Shown here: positions 1 to 5,847 of the stretch, piece by piece | How the letters are laid out: every line of letters starts with the position of its first letter | How positions within the stretch are numbered: the stretch's first letter is position 1 | Source: Methanosarcinales archaeon | Lineage (GTDB): Archaea > Halobacteriota > Syntropharchaeia > Alkanophagales > Methanospirareceae | Assembly (NCBI GenBank): GCA_016649585.1 | Contig: JAENXH010000060.1 | Span: 1-7,377 of the forward strand | Direction: 5' to 3' | Length of the DNA stretch: 7,377 nucleotides | Made by a program: the position numbers and the translations under genes | The notes under the pieces: generated by a model | Seen by the model: only the letters and a program-made list of their open reading frames with translations | Told to the model about the DNA's origin: nothing | Databases searched by the model: none

Positions 1-218
1 ATATATCTCCCAATCTTTACGCTGCCCAGCCCTTTCTTGCAGTAGGTGTTGTAGCCGTTATGGGTCATTATAGTGCTGCATTTTGGACACGAGGGCGGTA
101 TCGTTCTGCGAAAGATCCCGTCAGCAGTATAATCGAAGTCGTTCGTGTACCCCTCAAAGATCGAGGAGAGTACCTCTCTCTGCGAAAAGTTTAATAACGT
201 ACAGTTTAAAGCAGTCAT
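1..218 (-). CDS. Transposase, N-terminal part (runs off left edge)
   Basis: The minus strand is open from an ATG at 218 to the left edge, giving 72 codons without a stop. The product begins MTALNCTLLNFSQREVLSSI and contains a zinc-ribbon half, CPKC at residues 44-47, followed by C60. The HNGYNTYCKKGLGSVKIGRY stretch just after it is the pattern of the zinc-binding N-terminus of insertion-sequence transposases that I associate with Methanosarcina-type archaea. The family (possibly ISNCY-like) is recalled, not verified. The zinc ribbon would bind the element's ends, and the catalytic DDE domain would lie outside the window. The start is the first Met of the open frame, and the reading is intact as far as it can be seen. 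It points away from the XPB operon. Whether the element is complete, and where its terminal inverted repeat lies, cannot be decided here. Confidence 0.68.
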   Translation of the reverse strand, partial: MTALNCTLLNFSQREVLSSIFEGYTNDFDYTADGIFRRTIPPSCPKCSTIMTHNGYNTYCKKGLGSVKIGRY

Positions 219-231
219 TTAGTTGACACCA

Positions 232-280
232 AGGATACCTCTCTTTTGGAAGTAAAAAAGCTTCTGAAAGGGTGTATCCT
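232..280 (+). repeat. Long imperfect hairpin upstream of the transposase
   Basis: AGGATAC (232-238) pairs with GTATCCT (274-280). After a small internal loop (239-240 against 273), bases 241-252 pair with 261-272, leaving a loop of about 8 bases. In that inner arm three positions (242:271, 247:266, 248:265) are G-T pairs when read as plus-strand RNA, and become A-C mismatches on the minus strand. The hairpin starts 14 bases upstream of the transposase ATG. It could be a subterminal element of the insertion sequence, a structure that limits read-through into the transposase, or part of a plus-strand RNA. Its role is unknown. Confidence 0.5.
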
Positions 281-348
281 CATTCTATCACTAGAAAATT
301 CGATTGTGCCTAATTACTGCAATACAGGTCTTTGAACGATTGAAAGAG

Positions 349-366
349 TAAGGGACATCCCCCTTA
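349..366. repeat. Short hairpin
   Basis: TAAGGG (349-354) and CCCTTA (361-366) form a perfect 6-base-pair stem around a 6-base loop. No oligo-T follows it, so it is not a convincing terminator. It lies about 150 bases upstream of the first plus-strand gene and may mark an element boundary or simply be chance. Confidence 0.35.
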
Positions 367-473
367 TCAGCACTCCTAACCCCAAAGAACTTGATTTCGG
401 ATTGAAACTTTTTTATCGGTTGAGACAAATCGTTTGCTTTCATTTTCACTACTTATTGTAATAAAAATCAGCC

Positions 474-486
474 CCTTATTATTTAT
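474..486 (+). promoter_or_regulatory. Possible TATA-box region for the XPB operon
   Basis: An AT-rich TTATTATTTATT stretch follows the more GC-rich AGCCCC. With the usual spacing of about 25 bases it would place transcription start near 505-510, giving a leader of about 10 bases before the ATG at 519. There is no strong Shine-Dalgarno motif before that ATG, which fits a short or absent leader. Assignment rests on position and composition only. Confidence 0.3.
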
Positions 487-518
487 TGGCGAGGGCGTTA
501 AGTTTATCAGAGATTATT

Positions 519-977
519 ATGCCGAAATTTGAAGTTCATGATAAATGGGCGGAGAAGATGGGGCTATCCAGAGAAATTACGAACTTTGTCAATCATTTAA
601 GTGACTTTTCTGACAAAACTCAGGAGTTTATGGAGTTCTGCGAGCGAGAAGGAGAAGAAATAATTTTGCAATTAGTAAGGACGCACGATTTTAGCATGAT
701 AATGAAGATTCCTAAGTACCTCCAGTTAATGTTTGTGCGTCAAAAAGGGAGCGAATATGTAACGGCGTGGTATTTGCATTATGTTTTGGATTATATAAGA
801 ATGGCGCCGGCACTCACTGCAGAGGAGATACTAAAAAGAACTGAGGACATATTTGAGCCCTGTCAAGAGTTAGAACGTATAAAAAGATTTGTACAGGAAA
901 ACGCAGAAGAACTGGTACGCGATTGTAGGGATAGAATTTTATCCCTTGAATCCTCAATTGAAATAAGATTACCGTGA
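519..977 (+). CDS. Unrecognised acidic, probably helical protein coupled to XPB
   Basis: This is a 152-residue protein beginning MPKFEVHDKW. I do not recognise its family. The frame is open upstream to a TTG at 486, but the ATG at 519 is preferred because the extra 11 residues would need a TTG without a ribosome site. The composition is rich in Glu, Lys, Leu and Ile, with long stretches that look helical (for example residues around TAEEILKRTEDIF and the C-terminal third). No signal peptide, membrane segment, zinc motif or obvious catalytic motif is visible, so a soluble cytoplasmic protein is expected. Its TGA stop overlaps the GTG start of the XPB gene in a 4-base GTGA, which implies translational coupling and an operon. 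The context makes it a candidate partner or regulator of the XPB-Bax1 repair machinery, but that is inference from position alone. Confidence 0.75.
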   Translation: MPKFEVHDKWAEKMGLSREITNFVNHLSDFSDKTQEFMEFCEREGEEIILQLVRTHDFSMIMKIPKYLQLMFVRQKGSEYVTAWYLHYVLDYIRMAPALTAEEILKRTEDIFEPCQELERIKRFVQENAEELVRDCRDRILSLESSIEIRLP

Positions 978-2347
978 TAACGTTACGCTTCGAGAAAGGA
1001 ACACTTGTTGTAAAGAGCAATTTCAAGCTGCCACATACCGTGTGGGACACGAGGACTGGCTGTTATAGATGCTTGCCGATCTTCTACCGTGATTTGATAG
1101 AGTATCTCAAACTCTCCAAGCTCGATTACGAAGATACCGTTCTGAATGTACTGCCGATGCCACATTTAACCTGCACCGTAACCTTGCGCGATTATCAAAA
1201 AGATGCTTTGCATACCTGGCTCCGAACACGGAATGGCGTTTTGGTTTTACCGACCGGTGCGGGCAAGACGGTAATAGGAATAAAAGCAATTTCAGCGTTG
1301 AATGTACCTACGCTGATCGTCGTGCCAACGCTGGAACTGGTAAAGCAGTGGCAGCGAGAACTTGAAGGGAAGCTAAGAATAGAGATTGGCACGTACAGCG
1401 GAGAAGCGCACGTATTAAAGCCAATAACCGTAGCGACGTACGACACCGCGTATTTACGGGCAGAAGAGCTTGGAAACCGGTTCCTCCTCCTGGTGTTTGA
1501 TGAGGTGCACCATCTGCCATCTCCGGGATATGCGAACATCGCCGAGATGTTTATCGCTCCGTACCGGCTGGGATTGACCGCAACGTACGAACGAGAAGAT
1601 GGCCGCCACAAAGAACTCGAACGACTGGTAGGGGGAAAGGTATATGAAATAAGCATAGATAAACTAAAAGGCACGCATTTAGCGGAATATACAACGCGGA
1701 AAATCGTTACTGATTTAACGGATGACGAACGAAAGGACTACGAAAAACATCATGCGGTATTCACCGATTTCTTGAAAGAAAAGCACATAACCCTGAAATC
1801 GCCTAAAGAGTTTAGATTGCTCGTTATGCGGAGTGGTCGTGACCCAAAGGCGAGGGAGGCGTTGCTGGCGCGAAACAGAGCGAGAAGAATAGCGTTAAAC
1901 TCACAATCGAAGTTACACACTCTGTCTGAAATTCTGGATACGCATTTCGGTGAACGGATGATAATATTTACCGAGCACAATTCGTTAGTCTACGCAATCT
2001 CCAAAGAGTTCCTTATACCTGCGATTACGCATACCACGCAGAAAGATGAGCGAACGGAAATCTTAGATAATTTTCGAACGGGCAAGTATAAAACGATAGT
2101 AACCTCTAAGGTTTTGGAAGAGGGCATTGATGTGCCAGAAGCATCCGTTGGTGTTATTTTAAGCGGAAGTGGGAGCAAAAGGGAATATAAGCAGCGATTA
2201 GGACGGATATTACGGAAGAAAGAAGGTAAACTTGCTGTTCTATACGAAATTGTATCAAAAGGTACGACTGAGATCGGAATTGCACGGAGGCGTAAAGGCA
2301 CGGAAGCTAAGACATCCGCAAATAAAAAAAATGGAAGCGAGGTTTAG
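974..2347 (+). CDS. xpb: Archaeal XPB/Rad25-type DNA repair helicase (SF2)
   Basis: This is an ATP-dependent 3'-5' superfamily 2 helicase/translocase. In archaea it pairs with the nuclease Bax1 to open and cut DNA in a nucleotide-excision-repair-like process. The 457-residue length matches archaeal XPB. Residues 1 to about 65 form the short N-terminal damage-recognition region (starting MITLRFEKGT). Helicase domain 1 follows: LRDYQKDA (71-78), Walker A PTGAGKT (93-99), VVPTLEL (116-122), DEVHH (176-180, motif II) and LTAT (201-204). The RED motif characteristic of XPB is at R207-E208-D209. Residues of about 245-305 suit the thumb insertion. Helicase domain 2 has IIFTEHN (330-336), motif V TSKVLEEGIDVP (377-388) and motif VI QRLGRILR (407-414). 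All catalytic motifs are intact. The end (about 438-457) is a basic, low-complexity tail. The GTG start at 974 overlaps the preceding stop and begins exactly at the conserved N-terminus. The usual partner bax1 is 522 bases further on, separated by hicBA. Confidence 0.95.
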   Translation: MITLRFEKGTLVVKSNFKLPHTVWDTRTGCYRCLPIFYRDLIEYLKLSKLDYEDTVLNVLPMPHLTCTVTLRDYQKDALHTWLRTRNGVLVLPTGAGKTVIGIKAISALNVPTLIVVPTLELVKQWQRELEGKLRIEIGTYSGEAHVLKPITVATYDTAYLRAEELGNRFLLLVFDEVHHLPSPGYANIAEMFIAPYRLGLTATYEREDGRHKELERLVGGKVYEISIDKLKGTHLAEYTTRKIVTDLTDDERKDYEKHHAVFTDFLKEKHITLKSPKEFRLLVMRSGRDPKAREALLARNRARRIALNSQSKLHTLSEILDTHFGERMIIFTEHNSLVYAISKEFLIPAITHTTQKDERTEILDNFRTGKYKTIVTSKVLEEGIDVPEASVGVILSGSGSKREYKQRLGRILRKKEGKLAVLYEIVSKGTTEIGIARRRKGTEAKTSANKKNGSEV

Positions 2348-2354
2348 GACAAAG

Positions 2355-2361
2355 TTTAAAA
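2355..2361 (+). promoter_or_regulatory. Possible TATA box for hicBA-bax1
   Basis: TTTAAAA is centred about 32 bases before the hicB ATG (2390), in the 42-base gap after XPB. With archaeal spacing the transcript would begin only a few bases before hicB, consistent with the lack of a Shine-Dalgarno motif there. It would allow hicB-hicA-bax1 to be transcribed independently of XPB. The surrounding AT-rich sequence makes chance matches likely. Confidence 0.35.
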
Positions 2362-2389
2362 GTGTCTAAATAATAGTAAATTATAAGCT

Positions 2390-2662
2390 ATGGATATAAT
2401 ATCATTTCCCGTTCTCATCAGTAAAGAAGGAAAATGGTTCGTGGCATGTTGCCCTATGCTGGACATAGCCACGCAGGGAAGAACCGAAGAAGAAGTTAAG
2501 GAGAATATGGCGGATTTAATCGAAGAGTACATGGAAGATCCTGATACACAAAAACCTGACTGGGATACAATTATGTCAACTTCAGTAACCATGACCTCCG
2601 TTCCCGTTAAGATTAGGGGTGTTTATCGTGACACAAAAACTTCGCCCACTACTACAGCGTGA
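2390..2662 (+). CDS. hicB: HicB-family antitoxin-like protein
   Basis: This 90-residue protein resembles the HicB/UPF0150 fold, a degraded RNase H-like domain that neutralises HicA. The signature lies in the first half: SKEGKWFVACCPMLDIATQG (11-30) matches the usual D/E-G-x-[WY]-x-[VA]-x-x-P-x-L-x-[GI]-x-x-T-x-G pattern. It is followed by RTEEEVKENMADLIEEYMED (31-50), the typical helix after the sheet. The remainder (about 51-90) is a short tail with MTSVPVKIRG, as in short archaeal HicB proteins. No ribbon-helix-helix or helix-turn-helix DNA-binding domain is evident, so it may not repress its own promoter directly. The gene order hicB-hicA is the reverse of the classical hicA-hicB. Its 3' end overlaps hicA by 35 bases. 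The start is an ATG without a Shine-Dalgarno, fitting a leaderless transcript. In its family it acts in the cytoplasm by binding HicA. Confidence 0.82.
   Translation: MDIISFPVLISKEGKWFVACCPMLDIATQGRTEEEVKENMADLIEEYMEDPDTQKPDWDTIMSTSVTMTSVPVKIRGVYRDTKTSPTTTA
2615..2621 (+). promoter_or_regulatory. Ribosome binding site that fixes the hicA start
   Basis: AGGGGTG lies inside the hicB coding region, 6 bases before the GTG at 2628. It resembles the GGAGGTGAT complement of archaeal 16S rRNA. Because the GTG at 2619 falls within this site, the upstream alternative start is unlikely. Confidence 0.6.
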
Positions 2663-2867
2663 TGTCATAAAAATCCTTGAAGCTAATGGATTTCATCAAG
2701 TGAGATCGAGAAAGCACATAACATTTAAAAAGAAAGACGCCGATGGTCGTGTATGGACAACGTGGGTACCACAGCATAAAGAAGTTACCGTTTTTGTTCT
2801 GCTACGAAATCTATTATCAGACAATCAGGAAAGTCACGTGAAGAGTTTTGTTGAAGGTATTAAGTAA
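2628..2867 (+). CDS. hicA: HicA-family mRNA interferase toxin-like protein
   Basis: This 79-residue protein has the HicA fold, a double-stranded-RNA-binding-like domain that binds and cleaves mRNA in the absence of HicB. RDVIKILEANGFHQVRSRKH (11-30) corresponds to the conserved helix plus strand. H30 occupies the place of the catalytic histidine. VPQH (47-50) and the helix FVLLRNLLSD (56-65) match the family's V-P-x-H and L-R-x-I-L segments. The usual Gly-Ser before the catalytic His is replaced by Arg-Lys, a variation worth testing for activity. GTG at 2628 is chosen over the in-frame GTG at 2619 because a good ribosome site, AGGGGTG, precedes it. It overlaps hicB by 35 bases and ends 2 bases before the bax1 ATG, so hicA and bax1 are almost certainly co-transcribed. 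It would act on mRNA in the cytoplasm. Confidence 0.82.
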   Translation: MTQKLRPLLQRDVIKILEANGFHQVRSRKHITFKKKDADGRVWTTWVPQHKEVTVFVLLRNLLSDNQESHVKSFVEGIK

Positions 2868-2869
2868 AC

Positions 2870-4411
2870 ATGCTACCAAGTGACCTGCTCATCACAAGGA
2901 TAAAAAAGGATAGGATCTATCCCGATTTCGCTCAGCTTACCGCAGAACACCTCGAACTGACAGCAGAGCTTATAGACGTTTACAAAAATTTAACGGGCAA
3001 GAAGAAGAGCGAAATAGATGTACTCTTAGAGGAACTCGAACAGGGCTTGAATTTCAAACGTGTGCGTGGCTTGAGAACGCTCTTGGAGCGACGATGCACG
3101 TTTACATCGCAATTCACCATCGACCCAGTTCAGGCTCGTAGAGCGGTTTTCAGGATCGCCTCTGAGAGCAAGGTTACGAACAGAAAAGAAAGAGCAGAAG
3201 TTATCGAATCGGTTGCGCAAGACCTGACCGTCCCAGCAGAGGATTTAGAGCACTCGTTATGGGCAGACCTGGAGTCAGAGATCATATTAGAAGGATTTGA
3301 ACATTTAACCCCAGAAGAACTGTTAAAGTGGTATAACCTTTCGCTTGCTCAAACGCTGCTGTTTAAATCAACGGGTATGACCATCGCAGTTAAAGGCAAA
3401 GCGCCAGAGATTTTCAGGGCGATAAAGTATTTTGGCTTGATGTATCTCCAGGAGGGGCGAGATAGAATAAGGGTTGAAGGAGCGTCGTCATTACTGAAAT
3501 TGAGTGAGAAGTACGGCACGTCGCTGGCGAAACTGCTGCCCTCTATTGTAAGAAGTGAGAGTTGGCAAATAGATGCTGAGATTGTTATTAGACGAGACAC
3601 ACCGAGGATTTATCATTTCGTCATGGACAGTCGTGACAGGAATTTGCTGACCGGTGACGAGCAAACGATGCAGGAGATTGAACCGGAGAAATTTGACAGC
3701 AGCATTGAAAAAAAATTCTATAACGAGTTTTTATCGCTACCTGTAGCAAAAAGCTGGGAGTTGATACGCGAGCCTGATGTAATCTTCACGAGCAAAGGCG
3801 TGTTCATACCGGATTTTAAATTCCAGCATAAAGAGCTGGAGATAGAAACTTATTTTGAGATCGTCGGGTTCTGGACTGATTCTTATATCAAACGGAAATT
3901 AGCAAAACTACGAGCTTTACCGTTCACGATGCTCGTGGCCATCGACAAAAACTTAGCATGCTTCAATGCCGCGCAGTTCGATCTGGGTCTCGATCAACCC
4001 GTGATACTGTACAGCAAAAAGGTGCCGATTGGTGATGTCGTCCGCTATTTAGCGGAGATCGAGCAAGAAGCGGTAACGATGCAGGTGGAACAGTTGAAGG
4101 AAACGAAGATAGAGCTTGAGGGGGATATAATTCCTATTGCAGACATCGCAAGAAAGCATGAGATTAGCCAGGAAGCGGTACGAGCATTTGTGAAGCATCC
4201 AGATTATGTGGTGTTTAAAGATGTTATTGTGAACAAGGAGCTGCTACAAGATCTAAAGAAGGAATTGACATCTACGGAGAAGTATGTAGAGGCACGAAGG
4301 GCTATTGAAGCTATGAGGCTGTCAAACGCTGACGAAATCTTGGCACACCTCGGATATAAAGTAAAGTGGAAGGGGTTGGATCCAAGTGCGGCAACCATTG
4401 CGCTTCAATAA
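2870..4411 (+). CDS. bax1: Bax1 (DUF790) nuclease, XPB partner
   Basis: This 513-residue member of the Bax1/DUF790 family is the nuclease that works with archaeal XPB and cuts near the bubble or fork that XPB opens. The N-terminus MLPSDLLITRIKKDRIYPDF (1-20) and the KRVRGLRTLLERR segment (63-75) are family hallmarks. The nuclease domain lies around residues 275-360. SIEKKFYNEF (278-287), D315 in FIPDF (312-316), E330 in FEIVGFW (329-335) and nearby K341/K343 give the expected acidic/Lys pattern of a PD-(D/E)XK-like fold. Assigning these as the active-site residues is inference. The C-terminal region includes a helix-turn-helix-like stretch (about 421-455) and ends with the conserved NADEILAHLGYKVKWKGLD segment (486-504). 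The protein is full length. ATG at 2870 follows the hicA stop directly, so translation probably depends on hicA translation. The extreme 3' end is duplicated at 5881-5936. Confidence 0.93.
   Translation: MLPSDLLITRIKKDRIYPDFAQLTAEHLELTAELIDVYKNLTGKKKSEIDVLLEELEQGLNFKRVRGLRTLLERRCTFTSQFTIDPVQARRAVFRIASESKVTNRKERAEVIESVAQDLTVPAEDLEHSLWADLESEIILEGFEHLTPEELLKWYNLSLAQTLLFKSTGMTIAVKGKAPEIFRAIKYFGLMYLQEGRDRIRVEGASSLLKLSEKYGTSLAKLLPSIVRSESWQIDAEIVIRRDTPRIYHFVMDSRDRNLLTGDEQTMQEIEPEKFDSSIEKKFYNEFLSLPVAKSWELIREPDVIFTSKGVFIPDFKFQHKELEIETYFEIVGFWTDSYIKRKLAKLRALPFTMLVAIDKNLACFNAAQFDLGLDQPVILYSKKVPIGDVVRYLAEIEQEAVTMQVEQLKETKIELEGDIIPIADIARKHEISQEAVRAFVKHPDYVVFKDVIVNKELLQDLKKELTSTEKYVEARRAIEAMRLSNADEILAHLGYKVKWKGLDPSAATIALQ
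4325..4380. repeat. Direct repeat, left copy (within bax1 3' end)
   Basis: This is the 56-base counterpart of 5881-5936. Bases match at 48 of 56 positions by eye, and the last 23 are identical. The copy codes for residues 486-504 of Bax1, in the same orientation as the right copy. The two copies bracket the minus-strand PLD and GNAT genes. Confidence 0.9.
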
Positions 4412-4421
4412 GTGTTGTATT

Positions 4422-4437
4422 AAAAACGTCTAAAAAA
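4422..4437 (-). terminator. Oligo-T terminator for the PLD gene
   Basis: Read on the minus strand, two T-runs (six Ts at 4437-4432 and five Ts at 4426-4422) lie 70-85 bases past the PLD stop. This is the usual form of an archaeal intrinsic terminator, with no hairpin needed. Confidence 0.5.
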
Positions 4438-4497
4438 TTTTAATATCTAAAATCAGCGGCGGTAAGTATTCAGAATCCGCGGAAATAATTCATTCGG

Positions 4498-4504
4498 TTT
4501 TTTT
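4498..4504 (+). terminator. Oligo-T terminator for the bax1 operon
   Basis: Seven consecutive Ts on the plus strand lie 87 bases after the bax1 stop and 2 bases before the end of the convergent PLD gene. This suits termination of the XPB-hicBA-bax1 transcript. The transcripts of the two convergent operons would share about 80 bases. Confidence 0.5.
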
Positions 4505-4506
4505 GG

Positions 4507-5124
4507 TTATTCGAAGCGCTCAAGCTCCGCGTCCATTACGTCTTTATCGATACCTTCGAGTTGGTCTTCCTCGTCTAGTTGAGTAAATTCCAGATCTAAA
4601 ATAACCTCGAATCTTCCCAAATCCTGATTCAATCCATCATCCCTGAAAAATTCCGTCTGTTTTCCTTTCTTAGTCCAGATAAGAACATCCGCCTCAAAGT
4701 TCCAATTTCGGTTCAAACCATACGCCGGCCCGGTGAGGTTGCTGCTCCCCACTAATGCCGCAACTGGCTTGCTACCCGACATTCTGATGGCAATCTTTGC
4801 GTGCCAATTCTTCTTGGGAGCATAGTAAGGGACAACGTTCACACCTTTGGAGCGGAGGTCAAGAATAAAGTTACGATAATAGGCCTTGTAGTAGTTGAAA
4901 GAGAATTTACCTGCAACTGTTGTAAGCGTCCCGCCGTTACATCCCGAGACGATAGCGCTTCGAAGTCCGTCGTCTAGGATGTTGTAGCGATTGCCAGTTG
5001 GTTGCCAGATGTAGCCCGAACACAAGATCGCCGAATCACCCGCTGGTGATTGCAACAGCATATTGAGCATCTGCCGGAGTGGGCTGCTTTTCTCATCTTT
5101 GCGAAGCGTTATTTTAAGCGGCAT
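4507..5124 (-). CDS. Single-HKD phospholipase-D-superfamily protein, probable nuclease
   Basis: This 205-residue protein has one HKD-type active site: H108 and K110 in WHAKIAI, then GSSNLTG at 126-132 (S127, S128, N129) and an acidic E144 after a short loop. This arrangement matches PLD-superfamily nucleases such as Nuc and the catalytic half of BfiI, where one motif per chain builds an active site across a dimer. The residues before it (about 28-105) suit the alpha/beta core. The last 24 residues are strongly acidic. No signal peptide or membrane segment is evident, so it is probably cytoplasmic and more likely to act on nucleic acid than lipid; that is inference. The ATG at 5124 is supported by GGTGA 6 bases upstream. 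It converges with bax1 and lies downstream of the GNAT gene on the same strand, 188 bases away and probably with its own promoter. A defence or restriction role fits the neighbourhood, but no specificity domain is visible. Confidence 0.8.
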   Translation of the reverse strand: MPLKITLRKDEKSSPLRQMLNMLLQSPAGDSAILCSGYIWQPTGNRYNILDDGLRSAIVSGCNGGTLTTVAGKFSFNYYKAYYRNFILDLRSKGVNVVPYYAPKKNWHAKIAIRMSGSKPVAALVGSSNLTGPAYGLNRNWNFEADVLIWTKKGKQTEFFRDDGLNQDLGRFEVILDLEFTQLDEEDQLEGIDKDVMDAELERFE

Positions 5125-5130
5125 TTCTAT

Positions 5131-5138
5131 TCACCAAA
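5131..5138 (-). promoter_or_regulatory. Ribosome binding site of the PLD gene
   Basis: On the minus strand TTTGGTGA ends 6 bases before the ATG at 5124. GGTGA matches the archaeal 16S anti-Shine-Dalgarno and decides the start. It implies a transcript with a leader, unlike the GNAT gene upstream. Confidence 0.65.
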
Positions 5139-5167
5139 CATTTATTTGCATATTATTGCTAGGCATT

Positions 5168-5175
5168 CTTAAATT
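5168..5175 (-). promoter_or_regulatory. Possible TATA box of the PLD gene
   Basis: AATTTAAG on the minus strand would place transcription start near 5145, about 20 bases before the ATG and just ahead of the ribosome site. The rest of the 188-base gap (5125-5312) shows no gene or repeat. Confidence 0.35.
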
Positions 5176-5312
5176 TCTTCATTTTTTCGCTTACTTGTAA
5201 AGACATCAAAATAAGGTGGGCACTACTTCAAGGAGATTTTACCGTGCGAGTGTGCATAACTGTCAGAGGTCTTTTAGCGAACGGCCCTATGCTATGGAGT
5301 GGCTTTTTTTGG

Positions 5313-5780
5313 CTACAAGTTGAGTTCCATTTTTAGATTGGTTCTGCCATAGTGCGAGTTCGAACTATCGAGTGCTGTCTCTCTGAATCCGGCCCGCTGA
5401 TAGAGCCGCACGGCTCTTTCCAGTACCGTATTCGTCTCCAGGAAAAGCGTCTTTATCGACCGGGATCGAGCCCAAGCAATAACATGCATTAGGAGTTGCG
5501 TGCCGATGCCTTGCCCTTGATGATTGTCAGCAACGGCCATCTTTGAGAGCTCGAAGAAGTCGTCATTATGCCTGATAAGTGCGCATGTTCCCACCACCGC
5601 ACCATCCAGGAGTGCAAAGAAGATCATGCCACCCGGTTTAATAATCGTCTCTTCCGGGTTACTCAAAACCTCAATGTCTATTGGCTCCACCAGGAAATAC
5701 CGCTCAAGCCAGACCAGGTTAAGTCGCTTGAACTGGTCCGCGTACTCCGGGTCAAACTCTACTATTTTCATTCCTTTCAT
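5313..5780 (-). CDS. GNAT-family N-acetyltransferase
   Basis: This 155-residue protein is of normal length for a one-domain GNAT enzyme, which transfers an acetyl group from acetyl-CoA to an amine. The substrate cannot be read from the sequence. The core is clear. FFELSKMAV (75-83) is the beta-4 strand. QGQGIG (88-93) is the acetyl-CoA pyrophosphate-binding loop of motif A, followed by the helix TQLLMHVIAWAR. LFLETN (112-117) and AVRLYQRAGF (123-132) form motif B, with the usual Tyr near the C-terminus. The end, YGRTNLKMEL, is typical of a broadly distributed small-acetyltransferase subfamily. The Met at position 4 is an alternative start. The first ATG is preferred because a TATA-like box lies 24 bases before it, as expected for a leaderless transcript. 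Base composition is higher in GC than the vsr-HNH operon. It has no evident functional tie to its neighbours. Confidence 0.9.
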   Translation of the reverse strand: MKGMKIVEFDPEYADQFKRLNLVWLERYFLVEPIDIEVLSNPEETIIKPGGMIFFALLDGAVVGTCALIRHNDDFFELSKMAVADNHQGQGIGTQLLMHVIAWARSRSIKTLFLETNTVLERAVRLYQRAGFRETALDSSNSHYGRTNLKMELNL

Positions 5781-5804
5781 AGCTTGCCGAACACTCTGTT
5801 ACTT

Positions 5805-5812
5805 GTATATTG
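5805..5812 (-). promoter_or_regulatory. TATA-like box of the GNAT gene
   Basis: CAATATAC on the minus strand ends 24 bases before the ATG at 5780. At the normal archaeal TATA-to-start distance the transcript would begin at or next to the ATG. No Shine-Dalgarno motif is present, which agrees with leaderless translation. Confidence 0.45.
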
Positions 5813-5847
5813 TTGATGCGTGTTGAATAAAGATCCAGTTTCTGCTT

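Larger units (their letters stand above)
219..518. other. Gene-free stretch between transposase and XPB operon
   Basis: No coding frame of useful length or family resemblance is seen on either strand. The left half (about 219-300) probably includes the insertion-sequence end and the transposase leader, with a long imperfect hairpin at 232-280. The middle holds a short GC-rich hairpin at 349-366. The right part (about 425-490) is AT-rich and suits the promoter of the gene starting at 519. Two copies of GATTGAAA (338-345, 400-407) lack a conserved repeat around them and are not a CRISPR. Confidence 0.6.

Noticed and set aside
338..407. Two GATTGAAA motifs 62 bases apart, like the end of a CRISPR repeat
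   Set aside because: The 20-30 bases before each copy do not match, and there is no third unit at the same spacing.
486..518. TTG start for the first plus-strand gene
   Set aside because: No ribosome site precedes it and the ATG at 519 leaves a plausible short leader from the AT-rich promoter region.
1195..1674. Long minus-strand open frame within XPB
   Set aside because: It is the shadow of the XPB gene, whose helicase motifs are intact in the plus frame; the antisense product is Ser/Arg-rich with no motif.
2619..2627. GTG at 2619 as the hicA start
   Set aside because: It lies within the AGGGGTG ribosome site that serves the GTG at 2628, and the family's N-terminus begins close to the later start.
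5304..5310. T7 run as terminator of the GNAT gene
   Set aside because: The Ts are on the plus strand while GNAT is on the minus strand, so it cannot end that transcript.
5524..5826. Two plus-strand open frames opposite the GNAT gene
   Set aside because: They are antisense to a complete GNAT domain and show no family features.
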